Part shown: positions 9,107 to 17,315 of the stretch, piece after piece
Position numbering within the stretch: the stretch's first letter is position 1
How the letters are laid out: each line of letters starts with the position of its first letter
Assembly: GCA_947446645.1 (NCBI GenBank)
Contig: CANFHA010000002.1
Span: 248,001-312,000 of the forward strand
DNA: 64,000 bases
Reading direction: 5' to 3'
Origin: Chitinophagaceae bacterium
GTDB lineage: Bacteria; Bacteroidota; Bacteroidia; Chitinophagales; Chitinophagaceae
The notes under the pieces: generated by a model
What the model saw: only the letters and a program-made list of their open reading frames with translations
The model's database searches: none
Told to the model about the DNA's origin: nothing
Translations under genes and position numbers: made by a program

Positions 9107-10030
9107 CTATATTTTCTCGCCTTGGATGCAGACGTGGAATCCCTGCTTTTTCACTTCGTTTTGTTTTGATCGATCCCAAAGCATGGGATTGCTGTGATTG
9201 AAATGGATGAGATAGACTTTTGCCTTTGTTTCCGGGGCTTCGTTTTTAAAAAGCTCCATTGTTTCTGTAACGAACGGATGCGGCACTGATGCGAGGTTCC
9301 GACCGGGTAATTCTCCCTCTGCATAGAAGGTGGCATCTACAAAGGCTACATCTACTTTTTTTACTTCGTTGGTAATGTTTCTGTCCCAAAGGTTCCATTT
9401 GTTGATATCAGGGATGAAGAGGTATTTTTTGCTTCCCGTCATTATTCTGAATCCGGCAGTCTCGGAGTATTCGTCTCTGTGAGGGACTGTAAACGCTGTT
9501 ACGGATATTTTGTCTGTTAGCGCTACTGCGGTATCAGCTTGCAAAGGACGTAACGCAATGTTGTGCAGTATTACCAGCTGGCTCCATGGGCCATTGGTTT
9601 CGAGAAATGCAGACATTCTGGGCAGGGCGTAAACTGGTACTTCGTGTGCGCTCATTGCTTCTTTCCCCAGCTGCATAAGGCCTGCATAATGACCTATGTG
9701 GGCATGAGTAACAAAGATACCCTCGGGTACAAAATTGTAAGCTCCGTGGGTAAGACACTGGAAGCTGTGCAGCTGGTCCCTGATATCGGGCGTGGCTTCA
9801 AACAGCCACCATTTTTTGGTGACAGGATCAACCAAAGCCAGGGATACCACTGATCTCTTCAATGAATCTGAAGCCCATGCCCGGTTGCAGCACTGGTGCT
9901 GGCAGCCTATGTGGGGATAGCCGCCATCTTGCGCTATGCCAAGGACGAGGATATATGGCTGAGCCGGGCTCTGCGCATGCAACACAAAGCCGCTGAACAG
10001 CAACAATATGGTATAGAAACACCTTGCCAT
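9107..10030 (-). CDS. MBL-fold metallo-hydrolase, PqqB-like, exported
   Basis: 307 residues with a signal peptide (MARCFYTILLLFSGFVLHAQ). The body follows PqqB-like proteins (LGIAQDGGYPHIGC near residue 29). The metal motif is THAHIGH (His109, His111, His114), with Gly where classical lactamases have Asp. Later metal-site candidates are HRDEYSE, IPDINKW and HFNHSNP. No other pqq gene is nearby, so PQQ synthesis is unlikely; an unknown periplasmic hydrolase is more probable. It is separated by 3 bases from trxB upstream on the same strand, so they are probably co-transcribed. Confidence 0.82.
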   Translation of the reverse strand: MARCFYTILLLFSGFVLHAQSPAQPYILVLGIAQDGGYPHIGCQHQCCNRAWASDSLKRSVVSLALVDPVTKKWWLFEATPDIRDQLHSFQCLTHGAYNFVPEGIFVTHAHIGHYAGLMQLGKEAMSAHEVPVYALPRMSAFLETNGPWSQLVILHNIALRPLQADTAVALTDKISVTAFTVPHRDEYSETAGFRIMTGSKKYLFIPDINKWNLWDRNITNEVKKVDVAFVDATFYAEGELPGRNLASVPHPFVTETMELFKNEAPETKAKVYLIHFNHSNPMLWDRSKQNEVKKQGFHVCIQGEKI

Positions 10031-10033
10031 AGG

Positions 10034-10975
10034 CTAGTGTATTTCCAGCGCTCCAAGATAGCGCTCAGCATCGAGCGCAGCCATGCAGCCGCTGCCAGCG
10101 GCACTAACCGCCTGGCGGTATATTTTGTCCTGCACATCGCCACAGGCAAAAACACCCTCAATATTGGTTCTTGTAGAGCCTGGCTGAGTGATCAGGTAAC
10201 CCTGATCATCCATATCCAGCATTCCTTTGAAAAGGCTGGAATTAGGCTCGTGGCCAATGGCTACGAAAAATGCTTTTATCGGGATGATGCTTTCGGTGTT
10301 CGTCTTATTATTGAACACTTTTACACTGTCCACTTTATGCTCGCCAAGAACTTCAATGGTATCCGTGTTCCAGTACACTTTAATGTTTGGCGTTTTCAAC
10401 ACACGGTCCTGCATTACTTTGCTGGCGCGCATTTCGCTGCGGCGAATGAACATATGTACGGTAGAACATAGTTTTGACAAATACAGTGCTTCTTCGCATG
10501 CTGTATCTCCTGCGCCTACTATCGCCACTTCCTGGTTTTTGAAGAAGAAACCGTCGCACACGGCGCAGGCGGAAACGCCGTGGCCGTTCAGGCGCTCTTC
10601 AGAGTCGAGCCCGAGCCACTTTGCGGAAGCTCCTGTGGCTATGATCACCGAATCTGCTTCGATCCATTTTTCTTCATCTATCTCCAGGCGGAAGGGTTTT
10701 TGGGAAAAGTCAACTTTGCTTACCATTCCCCAGCGTATATCTGCACCCATGCGTTGCGCCTGCTGTTCAAAATCTACCATCATCTGCGGTCCCATAATAC
10801 CGTTCGGGTAGCCGGGATAGTTTTCCACATCGGTAGTAATGGTAAGCTGGCCACCGGGCTGAAGTCCCTGGTATAAAACCGGTTTGAGATTTGCGCGTGC
10901 CGCATATATTGCTGCTGTATAGCCAGCAGGACCAGAACCGATAATAAAGCAATGTACTTTTTCTATATCACTCAT
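10034..10975 (-). CDS. trxB: thioredoxin-disulfide reductase
   Basis: 313 residues, the usual TrxB length. FAD-binding GSGPAG lies at 13-18, the redox-active CAVC at 137-140 and the NADPH-binding GAGDTA at 154-159; the C-terminal FAD motif is GVFACGDVQD. It reduces thioredoxin with NADPH in the cytosol. It probably heads a two-gene transcript with the downstream PqqB-like hydrolase. Confidence 0.97.
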   Translation of the reverse strand: MSDIEKVHCFIIGSGPAGYTAAIYAARANLKPVLYQGLQPGGQLTITTDVENYPGYPNGIMGPQMMVDFEQQAQRMGADIRWGMVSKVDFSQKPFRLEIDEEKWIEADSVIIATGASAKWLGLDSEERLNGHGVSACAVCDGFFFKNQEVAIVGAGDTACEEALYLSKLCSTVHMFIRRSEMRASKVMQDRVLKTPNIKVYWNTDTIEVLGEHKVDSVKVFNNKTNTESIIPIKAFFVAIGHEPNSSLFKGMLDMDDQGYLITQPGSTRTNIEGVFACGDVQDKIYRQAVSAAGSGCMAALDAERYLGALEIH

Positions 10976-11075
10976 TTGTGTGTATTCTGTTTAGATGTCC
11001 GGTTTACAAACGTAAACGGGAAGTAAAAATAATATTAATGAAGATAACAAAGATTGCGGATACTGAAATTCTGCA

Positions 11076-11993
11076 TCAATGGGGTACAACCTTCGTTGTT
11101 ATCACTGTACCATAGCCGCACCAAACGCCAAGTGCACCATTAGAGATATTTGACTTAATATTTATAGGTGATGAAAATGGATTACCTATCGCATTGCTGG
11201 CAAACTGGTAGGTGTTCCAGAAGTCGTAGACGCCTTTGTCTATTTCGCACCATTTAAGGGTGACCGTGTCGCCGGGATAGAAGTAGCGGAGGGAGTCGCC
11301 GTTCACATTGGTGCTGTCGTCGTAGCCTGCATAGAGGTCTATGTTCGAAATGTGCTTGCCGTTTACGAGGCCATCATCAAAAATGCCAGAGGCATAATAG
11401 AGCTCATTGTTTCTTTTGGTGAAGTAGCGTACATAGTTGCCCATAGTGTCGGGGTCAGTGTAGTTGGCAAAGAGCTCTACGGCGCTATCCGGGGTTTTGG
11501 GGCTTGTAAATGTAGGCGCAGCAAACCAGAGCGAGTCTACACCTTTTGGAGTGGGTATTTTGGTTACGGAAGTATAGGTAGATCCGTTGTAGGTAATGCT
11601 GAGCTTGTAGAATTTGCCGACCCGTCCGAACATGAGTTGAGAGAGATTGGCGGTGTCTAAAGAATAAACATAAAAGTGGTTGTTGTTGCCGGTATCTATG
11701 GTGTATTCCCTAAGTGTCACCGTTGTACTATCGTCTGATACGGTAACGACTGCGCCATGTATGAAACTGTTTTGAAGCGTGCCGAGGTCTATTTTTGAGA
11801 AGAAGCCAATGGTGCTGGTCAGGATAACATAGGGTGGTGCATCTGTTTCAATAACACCCTGAACCACCAGCTGGGTTGGTGATGTGCCGAGGTCTATATG
11901 CACTTCCTTCTGACACGATGAAAGCGTAACAAGGATGGCGAAAGAAAAAAAAAGTAAAATGTTATGATTAAATATTCGGAATATACGATTCAT
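11076..11993 (-). CDS. DUF4249 domain-containing lipoprotein
   Basis: 305 residues from ATG at 11993, which places the lipobox LSSC at ~26-29 after a hydrophobic signal; upstream in-frame codons belong to a non-coding extension. The segment beginning KEVHIDLGTSPTQLVVQGVIETDAPPY is the typical DUF4249 opening, and WNTYQF near the end fits the family. DUF4249 proteins are Bacteroidota outer-membrane lipoproteins, often next to TonB-dependent receptors, but none is adjacent here. Function unknown. Confidence 0.85.
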   Translation of the reverse strand: MNRIFRIFNHNILLFFSFAILVTLSSCQKEVHIDLGTSPTQLVVQGVIETDAPPYVILTSTIGFFSKIDLGTLQNSFIHGAVVTVSDDSTTVTLREYTIDTGNNNHFYVYSLDTANLSQLMFGRVGKFYKLSITYNGSTYTSVTKIPTPKGVDSLWFAAPTFTSPKTPDSAVELFANYTDPDTMGNYVRYFTKRNNELYYASGIFDDGLVNGKHISNIDLYAGYDDSTNVNGDSLRYFYPGDTVTLKWCEIDKGVYDFWNTYQFASNAIGNPFSSPINIKSNISNGALGVWCGYGTVITTKVVPH

Positions 11994-12058
11994 ATACCAA
12001 GGCATGGCGTTGAGGGTGCAAAGATAGGAGTTTTGCAGATTGGAAACCTGAGTGTGAG

Positions 12059-12832
12059 CTAATCGACATACTTTCCATCGGGCGTGTACATGACGGGCAA
12101 AAGCTTGTGCGTTTTCTCGAAATAATCGTAGCTGGCTCTCAACTGTGCCCAAAACTGCTGTTTTGTAGCATCGTTGCCATACTCACGGCTTAGGTAGGCC
12201 ATCCCGGTTTTAGTGAGCCTTGTAGGGAAGATGTGTACCGGTATGTAGATCTGGCCATTTAGCCTTGCATTCAGGCAAACAGTGTAGATTTCCTGTATGC
12301 CCTGGTCTGTCATGGGCAGGCAGCCTACAGTGACACAACCGCCATGTATGTAGATGTCATTGCCTGTTTTTTGATTGCCCAGCGCCTGGTCGGAAAAATT
12401 GGGGTAGTTGATCTGAAGCGAAAGGTAGTAATCGCTCTTGCTATTGAAATCTTCGATGAAGTAATATCCCTCCGGTACCTGGCGGTCGCCCTGCATGCGT
12501 TTTGGGCCCAGGGCGCCTGAAACTGCGCAAATGTGATAGGTTTTTACAAGTTTGTATTCGCTGCTTTCTGAGTTTCGTGCCCATAGCTCCATTTCGTTCT
12601 GTGACTTAAATGCACGCAGGTATATGTCGGAAGGAGGGTAGGCGAGGTTCTTTCTGCGGAATTCCCGGCTGAGCGTATCATTGAATTTTTCCCAGGAGTC
12701 AGACACCCGGCTTGAGGAGAACTGTGCATTACGGAACTCGGCGGAGTCGACCTGTGCGATTGCCGGTGAAGCAAAAATGCCCAGTAACAAACCGACAAAT
12801 AAATGCCGCCACGATCTTGAATTCCACTCCAT
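12059..12832 (-). CDS. L,D-transpeptidase family protein (YkuD domain)
   Basis: 257 residues with a signal peptide (~1-27). The YkuD catalytic motif is clear: IHGGCVTVGCLPM with His163 and catalytic Cys171. The region YLRAFKSQNEMELWARN and the layout resemble the YafK-like branch. It probably acts on peptidoglycan peptides in the periplasm, as transpeptidase or hydrolase. It precedes the DUF4249 gene by 65 bases on the same strand. Confidence 0.9.
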   Translation of the reverse strand: MEWNSRSWRHLFVGLLLGIFASPAIAQVDSAEFRNAQFSSSRVSDSWEKFNDTLSREFRRKNLAYPPSDIYLRAFKSQNEMELWARNSESSEYKLVKTYHICAVSGALGPKRMQGDRQVPEGYYFIEDFNSKSDYYLSLQINYPNFSDQALGNQKTGNDIYIHGGCVTVGCLPMTDQGIQEIYTVCLNARLNGQIYIPVHIFPTRLTKTGMAYLSREYGNDATKQQFWAQLRASYDYFEKTHKLLPVMYTPDGKYVD

Positions 12833-12896
12833 ATTGTTGAAAGAAATACTCTATACAAATATACAGCATCACTTCTAAAGGTTTTATTAATTGAAG

Positions 12897-12920
12897 AGGA
12901 TGCCCACTTGGGCATCCTCT
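12897..12920 (-). terminator. hairpin terminator after the first Ig-like gene
   Basis: GAGGATGCCC (12897-12906) and GGGCATCCTC (12911-12920) form a perfect 10-bp stem with a 4-base loop, 26 bases beyond the stop of the minus-strand gene at 12946. The following T-run on that strand is weak. Confidence 0.5.
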
Positions 12921-12945
12921 CCTGGTACATTTGCTATTTTAAATC

Positions 12946-14853
12946 TTAGTTCTGAATTTCCAGTTTGCTGGTATAGTTAACTGATGCTGATCTTACATTG
13001 ATTATGTAAAGACCGTTCGGAGTGCCGGAAAGGTCTATGGACGTCATTCCAGCGCCGGTGCTCATTTTTATTGCTGAGTGATAAACCTGGCGGCCGCTGA
13101 TGTCAGAGATCGTTACAGTTGCGTTCTCTTCTGCTTTTTGATTCCATACAATGTTCAGCTGTCCGGTTGTTGGGTTAGGGAACGATGAAACGGAGGTAGC
13201 TGAAGCCGGTACATTGTTGAAACCTGTAGTGCCGGGCGTGATAGTCTTAGATACCGTATGCTGTATGAAGCCGCCAGTGGAAAAACTTGCCGATGAAGCG
13301 CTCAGCGTGATGCCTGTGAGCGGTGTGGTGAAATAGTTCAGAGAATCAGGGAATACAGTGTAGGTGCCGTATGGCAGATTGCTGAAAGAGTAGTTGCCTG
13401 AAGCATCAGTAAATGCCATCTGGGTTACAGTGCCAGTGCTGGTCACACAGATCATGTGCAGACCGATAACCGGAGTGCTGCCAGAGGTGCCCCTGTTAGC
13501 GCCGGTAAGCACACTGCCTGATATGAAGCCAGGGCCTGGTGTAGCAGTGCCGGTGAGCATAGTGATGTCTTCGTTAATGTCAGATGTGCCGCTTGTGTGG
13601 CTGATCACGCTTGCATCGTGCCAGTAGAAGAAGCTGCTGTGATAAGTAGGGATGTAGCCTGTGCCTGTAAAAGCAGAGTCAGTAACGGCAGCCTTTACCC
13701 GGAAAGAGTCAGTAGCAATACCTGTGAACTGGTAGCCTACGCTGGTGCCGGTGCAATAAACCACCATGCTATCAACGGCTGTGAGGGTAGTGGCTGTGGG
13801 GTCGTAATGGATCAGCCAAACCTTTACATTGCCGTAATAAGATGTTGGGAAAATAACATTGCCGGCTATTCCATCGAAAGGAGCCACGGTAACCAACTTG
13901 GTAGCGTAAGCTGTGCCGCCACAGCCTGTCACAGCATAGGTTATAGTAACAGTGCCCGCCGCAACGCCGGTTACAACGCCGGTAGCAGGATTGACTGTAG
14001 CAATGAGCGTATTGCTGCTGGTCCAGGTACCGCCTGAAACACTATCAACCAATGAAATGGTGCCCATGCCAACGTATACGGTTGATGGTCCGAAGACGGT
14101 GCCGGCATCAGTGGTATTTGAAACGGTAACTATTTTTGAAATGCTGGCTGATCCGCAACCTCCCGTAATGGTGTAGCTGATAGTGCTAGTGCCGAGTACT
14201 AAGCCTGTCACAATGCCGGATGTACCGCCTACCGTTGCAACTGTTACTGAGCTACTGCTCCAAATGCCGCCCGTTGTCGCGTTGCTTAAAGTTATATTGG
14301 AGCCAAGACAAACTACAGAAGGGCCGCTGATGGCCGTATCTGTACCGAAGGCTGTGGCATCTACTGTGACAACCGTATTTACATAGCAACCGGCGCCCAC
14401 AACGTAATAAATAAGTTGAGTACCGCCGTTTACACCCATAACATCGCCTGTAACAGAGTTAATGCTGGCGACTGAGCCGGTTGATGTCCAGGAGCCACCA
14501 ACTGTGGCGTCTGAAAGTGTAAGAGACGCACCCACGCAAATAGCGCCAGTGCCGGAGATAGGAGCCGGTAAAGGCGATACATAAAATGTAGCCGTAGCTG
14601 ACGATGCTAAAACTGTGTACGAAATAGTGCAACTACCGGCAGCTACGCCTGTGACAACACCGGAGGCATCAATTGTTGCTACCGAAGGATCGCTGGTGCT
14701 CCATACGCCGCCCCCTACCGAGTCGACAACTGTACATGTGCCGCCTACGCAGCAACCCATACCATATGGGTGATAAGTGGTGATAGAACCCTGTGCAAAT
14801 GCACCAAAGGAGCAAATGAGGGCCAACAGGCTAAGTGTGATGAATTTTTTCAT
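12946..14853 (-). CDS. T9SS-exported protein with bacterial Ig-like repeats
   Basis: 635 residues: signal peptide (MKKFITLSLLALICSFGAFAQ), then four Ig-like (Big_2-type) modules of ~75-85 residues with the motif GGxWSSS..ATV...GVVTGVAAGTxTISY. Next comes a ~200-residue region starting GIAGNVIFPTSYYGNVKVWLIHYD with a carboxypeptidase-regulatory-like fold (GNYSFSNLPYGTYTVFPDS). It ends in an ~80-residue type-A T9SS sorting domain (FPNPTTGQLNIVW ... GLYIINVRSASVNY). Probably a cell-surface adhesin-like protein. It is a tandem paralogue of the next gene upstream (15065-16960). Confidence 0.9.
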   Translation of the reverse strand: MKKFITLSLLALICSFGAFAQGSITTYHPYGMGCCVGGTCTVVDSVGGGVWSTSDPSVATIDASGVVTGVAAGSCTISYTVLASSATATFYVSPLPAPISGTGAICVGASLTLSDATVGGSWTSTGSVASINSVTGDVMGVNGGTQLIYYVVGAGCYVNTVVTVDATAFGTDTAISGPSVVCLGSNITLSNATTGGIWSSSSVTVATVGGTSGIVTGLVLGTSTISYTITGGCGSASISKIVTVSNTTDAGTVFGPSTVYVGMGTISLVDSVSGGTWTSSNTLIATVNPATGVVTGVAAGTVTITYAVTGCGGTAYATKLVTVAPFDGIAGNVIFPTSYYGNVKVWLIHYDPTATTLTAVDSMVVYCTGTSVGYQFTGIATDSFRVKAAVTDSAFTGTGYIPTYHSSFFYWHDASVISHTSGTSDINEDITMLTGTATPGPGFISGSVLTGANRGTSGSTPVIGLHMICVTSTGTVTQMAFTDASGNYSFSNLPYGTYTVFPDSLNYFTTPLTGITLSASSASFSTGGFIQHTVSKTITPGTTGFNNVPASATSVSSFPNPTTGQLNIVWNQKAEENATVTISDISGRQVYHSAIKMSTGAGMTSIDLSGTPNGLYIINVRSASVNYTSKLEIQN

Positions 14854-15007
14854 AAGCTTTTTTTTTGAGTGGAATTAATAGCTATTCCGTTGTGAAATTA
14901 ATGCTTTACTATTAAGACGTATTAATAAAGCGAATTGTGAGTAACAAGCGTTATTATTTTTTTAGCAACATCAATAAAATACTATATCCATAACACGACT
15001 TTCCTAA

Positions 15008-15044
15008 ATACAGATATTCCCCCAAATTGGGGGAATATCTGTAT
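15008..15044. terminator. 37-bp near-perfect palindrome, probable terminator
   Basis: An 18-bp arm (15008-15025) and its exact complement (15027-15044) flank one central A at 15026, with a CCCCC/GGGGG core and A/T-rich flanks. It lies 20 bases beyond the stop of the minus-strand Ig-like gene at 15065, as expected for a terminator, though there is no long T-run. Confidence 0.5.
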
Positions 15045-15064
15045 GAAAATCGCGTTGCGATCTA

Positions 15065-16960
15065 TTATTTTTTTACTTCTACTTTGCCAGTGTAGTTTAA
15101 CGAAGCTGACTTAACGTTTATAACGTAAAGGCCATTTGCCATATTAGACAGGTTGATAGAAGTCATTCCTGTGCCTTCGGTCATAACGATGTTTGAACGG
15201 GAAACTTCGCGGCCAGTAATATCAGAGATAGTTACGGTAGCGTGCTCATCAGTTTTTTCGTTCCAAACAATATTTATCTTACCAGTAGTAGGGTTAGGGA
15301 AGGTTGTAACGGTAGTAACTGAAGCCGGCGTGTTGCTGATGCCTGTAGCAACAGGAGTGATGGTACCAGAAACTGTGTGCTGTACAAAACCGCCGGTAGT
15401 ATAGCCTGTAGCAGAAGAGCTAAGTGTAATACCCGTTAACGGAGTTGTGAGATAGTTCAGAGAGTCCGGGAACACTGTGTAGGTGCCATAAGGAAGGCTG
15501 GTGAATGAATATGCACCGGTAGCATCAGTATAAGCCATCTGTGCAATAGAACCTGCGCTGGTCATACATACCATGTGTAAACCAACTACAGGAATGCTGC
15601 CCGAAGTACCCCTGTTGGCACCTGTAAGCACGCTGCCTGCGATAAAGCCAGGACCTGATGCCGTAGAACCGTAGAGCATGTTGATGTCTTCGTTGATATC
15701 AGATGTGCCGCTAGTGTGGTTGATCACGCTTGCATCATGCCAGTAGTAGAAGCTGCTATGATAAGTAGGGATATAGCTGGTAGTTGCAGTTGATGAATCA
15801 GGAATTGCTGCTTTTACCCGGAAAGAATCGGTAGCAAGGCCAGTGAACTGGTAATAAACGCTTGTGCCGCCGCTGCTGTAGCCTGTGAAGCTGTCAAGTG
15901 CGTTCAGTGTCATTGCCGTTGCATCATAATGGATGAGCCATACTTTAACCATACCATAGTAAGGGGTGCTAAAATGTACGTTACCAGATATACCGTCAAG
16001 TGCATTAACTGATACTGTAGCAGTTGCAGACATAGATACACCGCAACTCATAGCTGTATAAGTAATAACTGCAGGGCCAGCTGAAACTCCGGTAACAACA
16101 CCTGAAGCATCAATAGTAGCAATAGTGGTGGGGCTGATGCTCCATGTGCCACCTGAAGGAGAAGCGCTGAAAGATGCGGTAGCGCCAACTGTTACTGCTG
16201 ATGGACCAGATATAGGACCAACGCTGCCGGTAGTAACCGTGATAACGCGGGTGGAATAAACTGTGCCGCAAACGCCTGTGAATGCCAGAGAGATAGTAGC
16301 GGTACCTGCTGCAACGCCGGTGACAACACCACCAGATACTGTTGCGGTAGAAGGATTACTGCTGCTCCATGAACCGCCACTACCTACGCTGTCAGTAAGT
16401 GTGATTGTAGAACCTACGCAAACAGTACTTGGACCGCCTATGTAGCCAGCTGCTGTGCCGGTAACTGTATCGCTTAAAGATACTGAGCAGCCTGCAACGG
16501 AATAGTAGATCCAGCCAGTGCCGATGTGAGCGCCGGTTGCAACACCGGTTACAGGATCTACAGACGCATTAGATGTAGCGCTCCACACTCCGCCTGCCGT
16601 AGCGTTAGTGAAAGTAGCCGTTGAGCCGATACAAAAAGAAGTTGGGCCACCGCCAATAGGTGCTGGAACCGGGCTAACTGTGAATGTGCCGTAAGTGGAA
16701 CCGCCGCTCGTAGTGTAGGTAATATTTACTACGCCCGCCGAAACGCCTGTGAGAACGCCGTAATCAGAAGTAACCGCAGCAATTGTTGCGATAGAAGGGT
16801 CGCTACTTGTCCATGAGCCTCCGGTAGAAAGGCTGTCTACCAGATAAAGCGTTCCGCCTACGCAAAGGCCGCCGGATGATGGGGTGAACGCGAAAATGGA
16901 CGCGAATGATGTGACCGCCGAAAAGATGACTGCCAGCATGGTGAGGGTAAAATGTCTCAT
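15065..16960 (-). CDS. T9SS-exported protein with bacterial Ig-like repeats (paralogue)
   Basis: 631 residues with the same architecture as its neighbour at 12946: signal peptide (~1-22), four Ig-like modules (SGGSWSSSNPSTATVSGGVVTGVAAG and similar), the GISGNVHFSTPYYGMVKVWLIHYDA region, and a type-A sorting domain (FPNPTTGKINIVWNEK ... NGLYVINVKSASLNYTGK). Identity to the neighbour is visibly high in the C-terminal ~300 residues and lower in the Ig modules, where variation between paralogues is expected. Likely a surface-exposed adhesin or matrix protein. Confidence 0.9.
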   Translation of the reverse strand: MRHFTLTMLAVIFSAVTSFASIFAFTPSSGGLCVGGTLYLVDSLSTGGSWTSSDPSIATIAAVTSDYGVLTGVSAGVVNITYTTSGGSTYGTFTVSPVPAPIGGGPTSFCIGSTATFTNATAGGVWSATSNASVDPVTGVATGAHIGTGWIYYSVAGCSVSLSDTVTGTAAGYIGGPSTVCVGSTITLTDSVGSGGSWSSSNPSTATVSGGVVTGVAAGTATISLAFTGVCGTVYSTRVITVTTGSVGPISGPSAVTVGATASFSASPSGGTWSISPTTIATIDASGVVTGVSAGPAVITYTAMSCGVSMSATATVSVNALDGISGNVHFSTPYYGMVKVWLIHYDATAMTLNALDSFTGYSSGGTSVYYQFTGLATDSFRVKAAIPDSSTATTSYIPTYHSSFYYWHDASVINHTSGTSDINEDINMLYGSTASGPGFIAGSVLTGANRGTSGSIPVVGLHMVCMTSAGSIAQMAYTDATGAYSFTSLPYGTYTVFPDSLNYLTTPLTGITLSSSATGYTTGGFVQHTVSGTITPVATGISNTPASVTTVTTFPNPTTGKINIVWNEKTDEHATVTISDITGREVSRSNIVMTEGTGMTSINLSNMANGLYVINVKSASLNYTGKVEVKK

Positions 16961-17122
16961 ACGTTTTTTGATTTTAAAGGTTAAAGATTAAAGATAGATA
17001 ATAGATATGTTTTGTGTTCGCAGTTTTGTCTGCTTACAATAATGACGTGGGAACCAGATAAAATGTGAGCATTTAGGAAGAATTTATTTTACTGTAATAT
17101 TTTTGAAACGGGCTAAAAAAAC

Positions 17123-17151
17123 AATAGAGCGCAGTTTGTCTGCGCTCTATT
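17123..17151 (-). terminator. hairpin terminator of the relic third paralogue
   Basis: AATAGAGCGCAG (17123-17134) pairs perfectly with CTGCGCTCTATT (17140-17151). Reading the minus strand, the stem is followed by G and a run of seven T. It sits 20 bases beyond the stop of the gene relic at 17171-17251. Confidence 0.7.
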
Positions 17152-17170
17152 AAAATAATCGGGTTTATTA

Positions 17171-17251
17171 TTAATGTTGAATTAATAATTTGCCGGTAAA
17201 GTGTGAAGTGGCGGACCTGATGGATGCGTAGATTACTATAGTGTCTGATAA
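17171..17251 (-). pseudogene. relic C-terminus of a third Ig-like/T9SS paralogue
   Basis: The minus strand reads LSDTIVIYASIRSATSHFTG-KLLIQH and stops at TAA 17171-17173. This aligns with the last ~24 residues of both intact neighbours (INVKSASLNYTGKVEVKK; INVRSASVNYTSKLEIQN), keeping the [IV][KR]SA[ST]-x-[NH][FY]T[GS]K core. No start codon, signal peptide or further homologous coding sequence lies upstream; the relic runs directly into the terminator of hpd. It is therefore a 5'-truncated remnant of a third tandem copy that still has its own terminator. Confidence 0.65.
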
Positions 17252-17257
17252 AAATGT

Positions 17258-17292
17258 AAAAAAAATCCCCCGTACCATTATGTACGAGGGAT
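17258..17292 (-). terminator. Rho-independent terminator after hpd
   Basis: ATCCCCCGTAC (17265-17275) pairs with GTACGAGGGAT (17282-17292) with one mismatch. On the minus strand the stem is followed by a run of T (plus-strand A-run ~17258-17265). It lies 23 bases beyond the hpd stop. Confidence 0.75.
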
Positions 17293-17315
17293 CATGCAGG
17301 TTTCCAATAAAATAA

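Noticed and set aside
13597..14037. 146-residue plus-strand ORF inside an Ig-like gene
   Set aside because: Shadow of the repetitive minus-strand gene; no coding character of its own.
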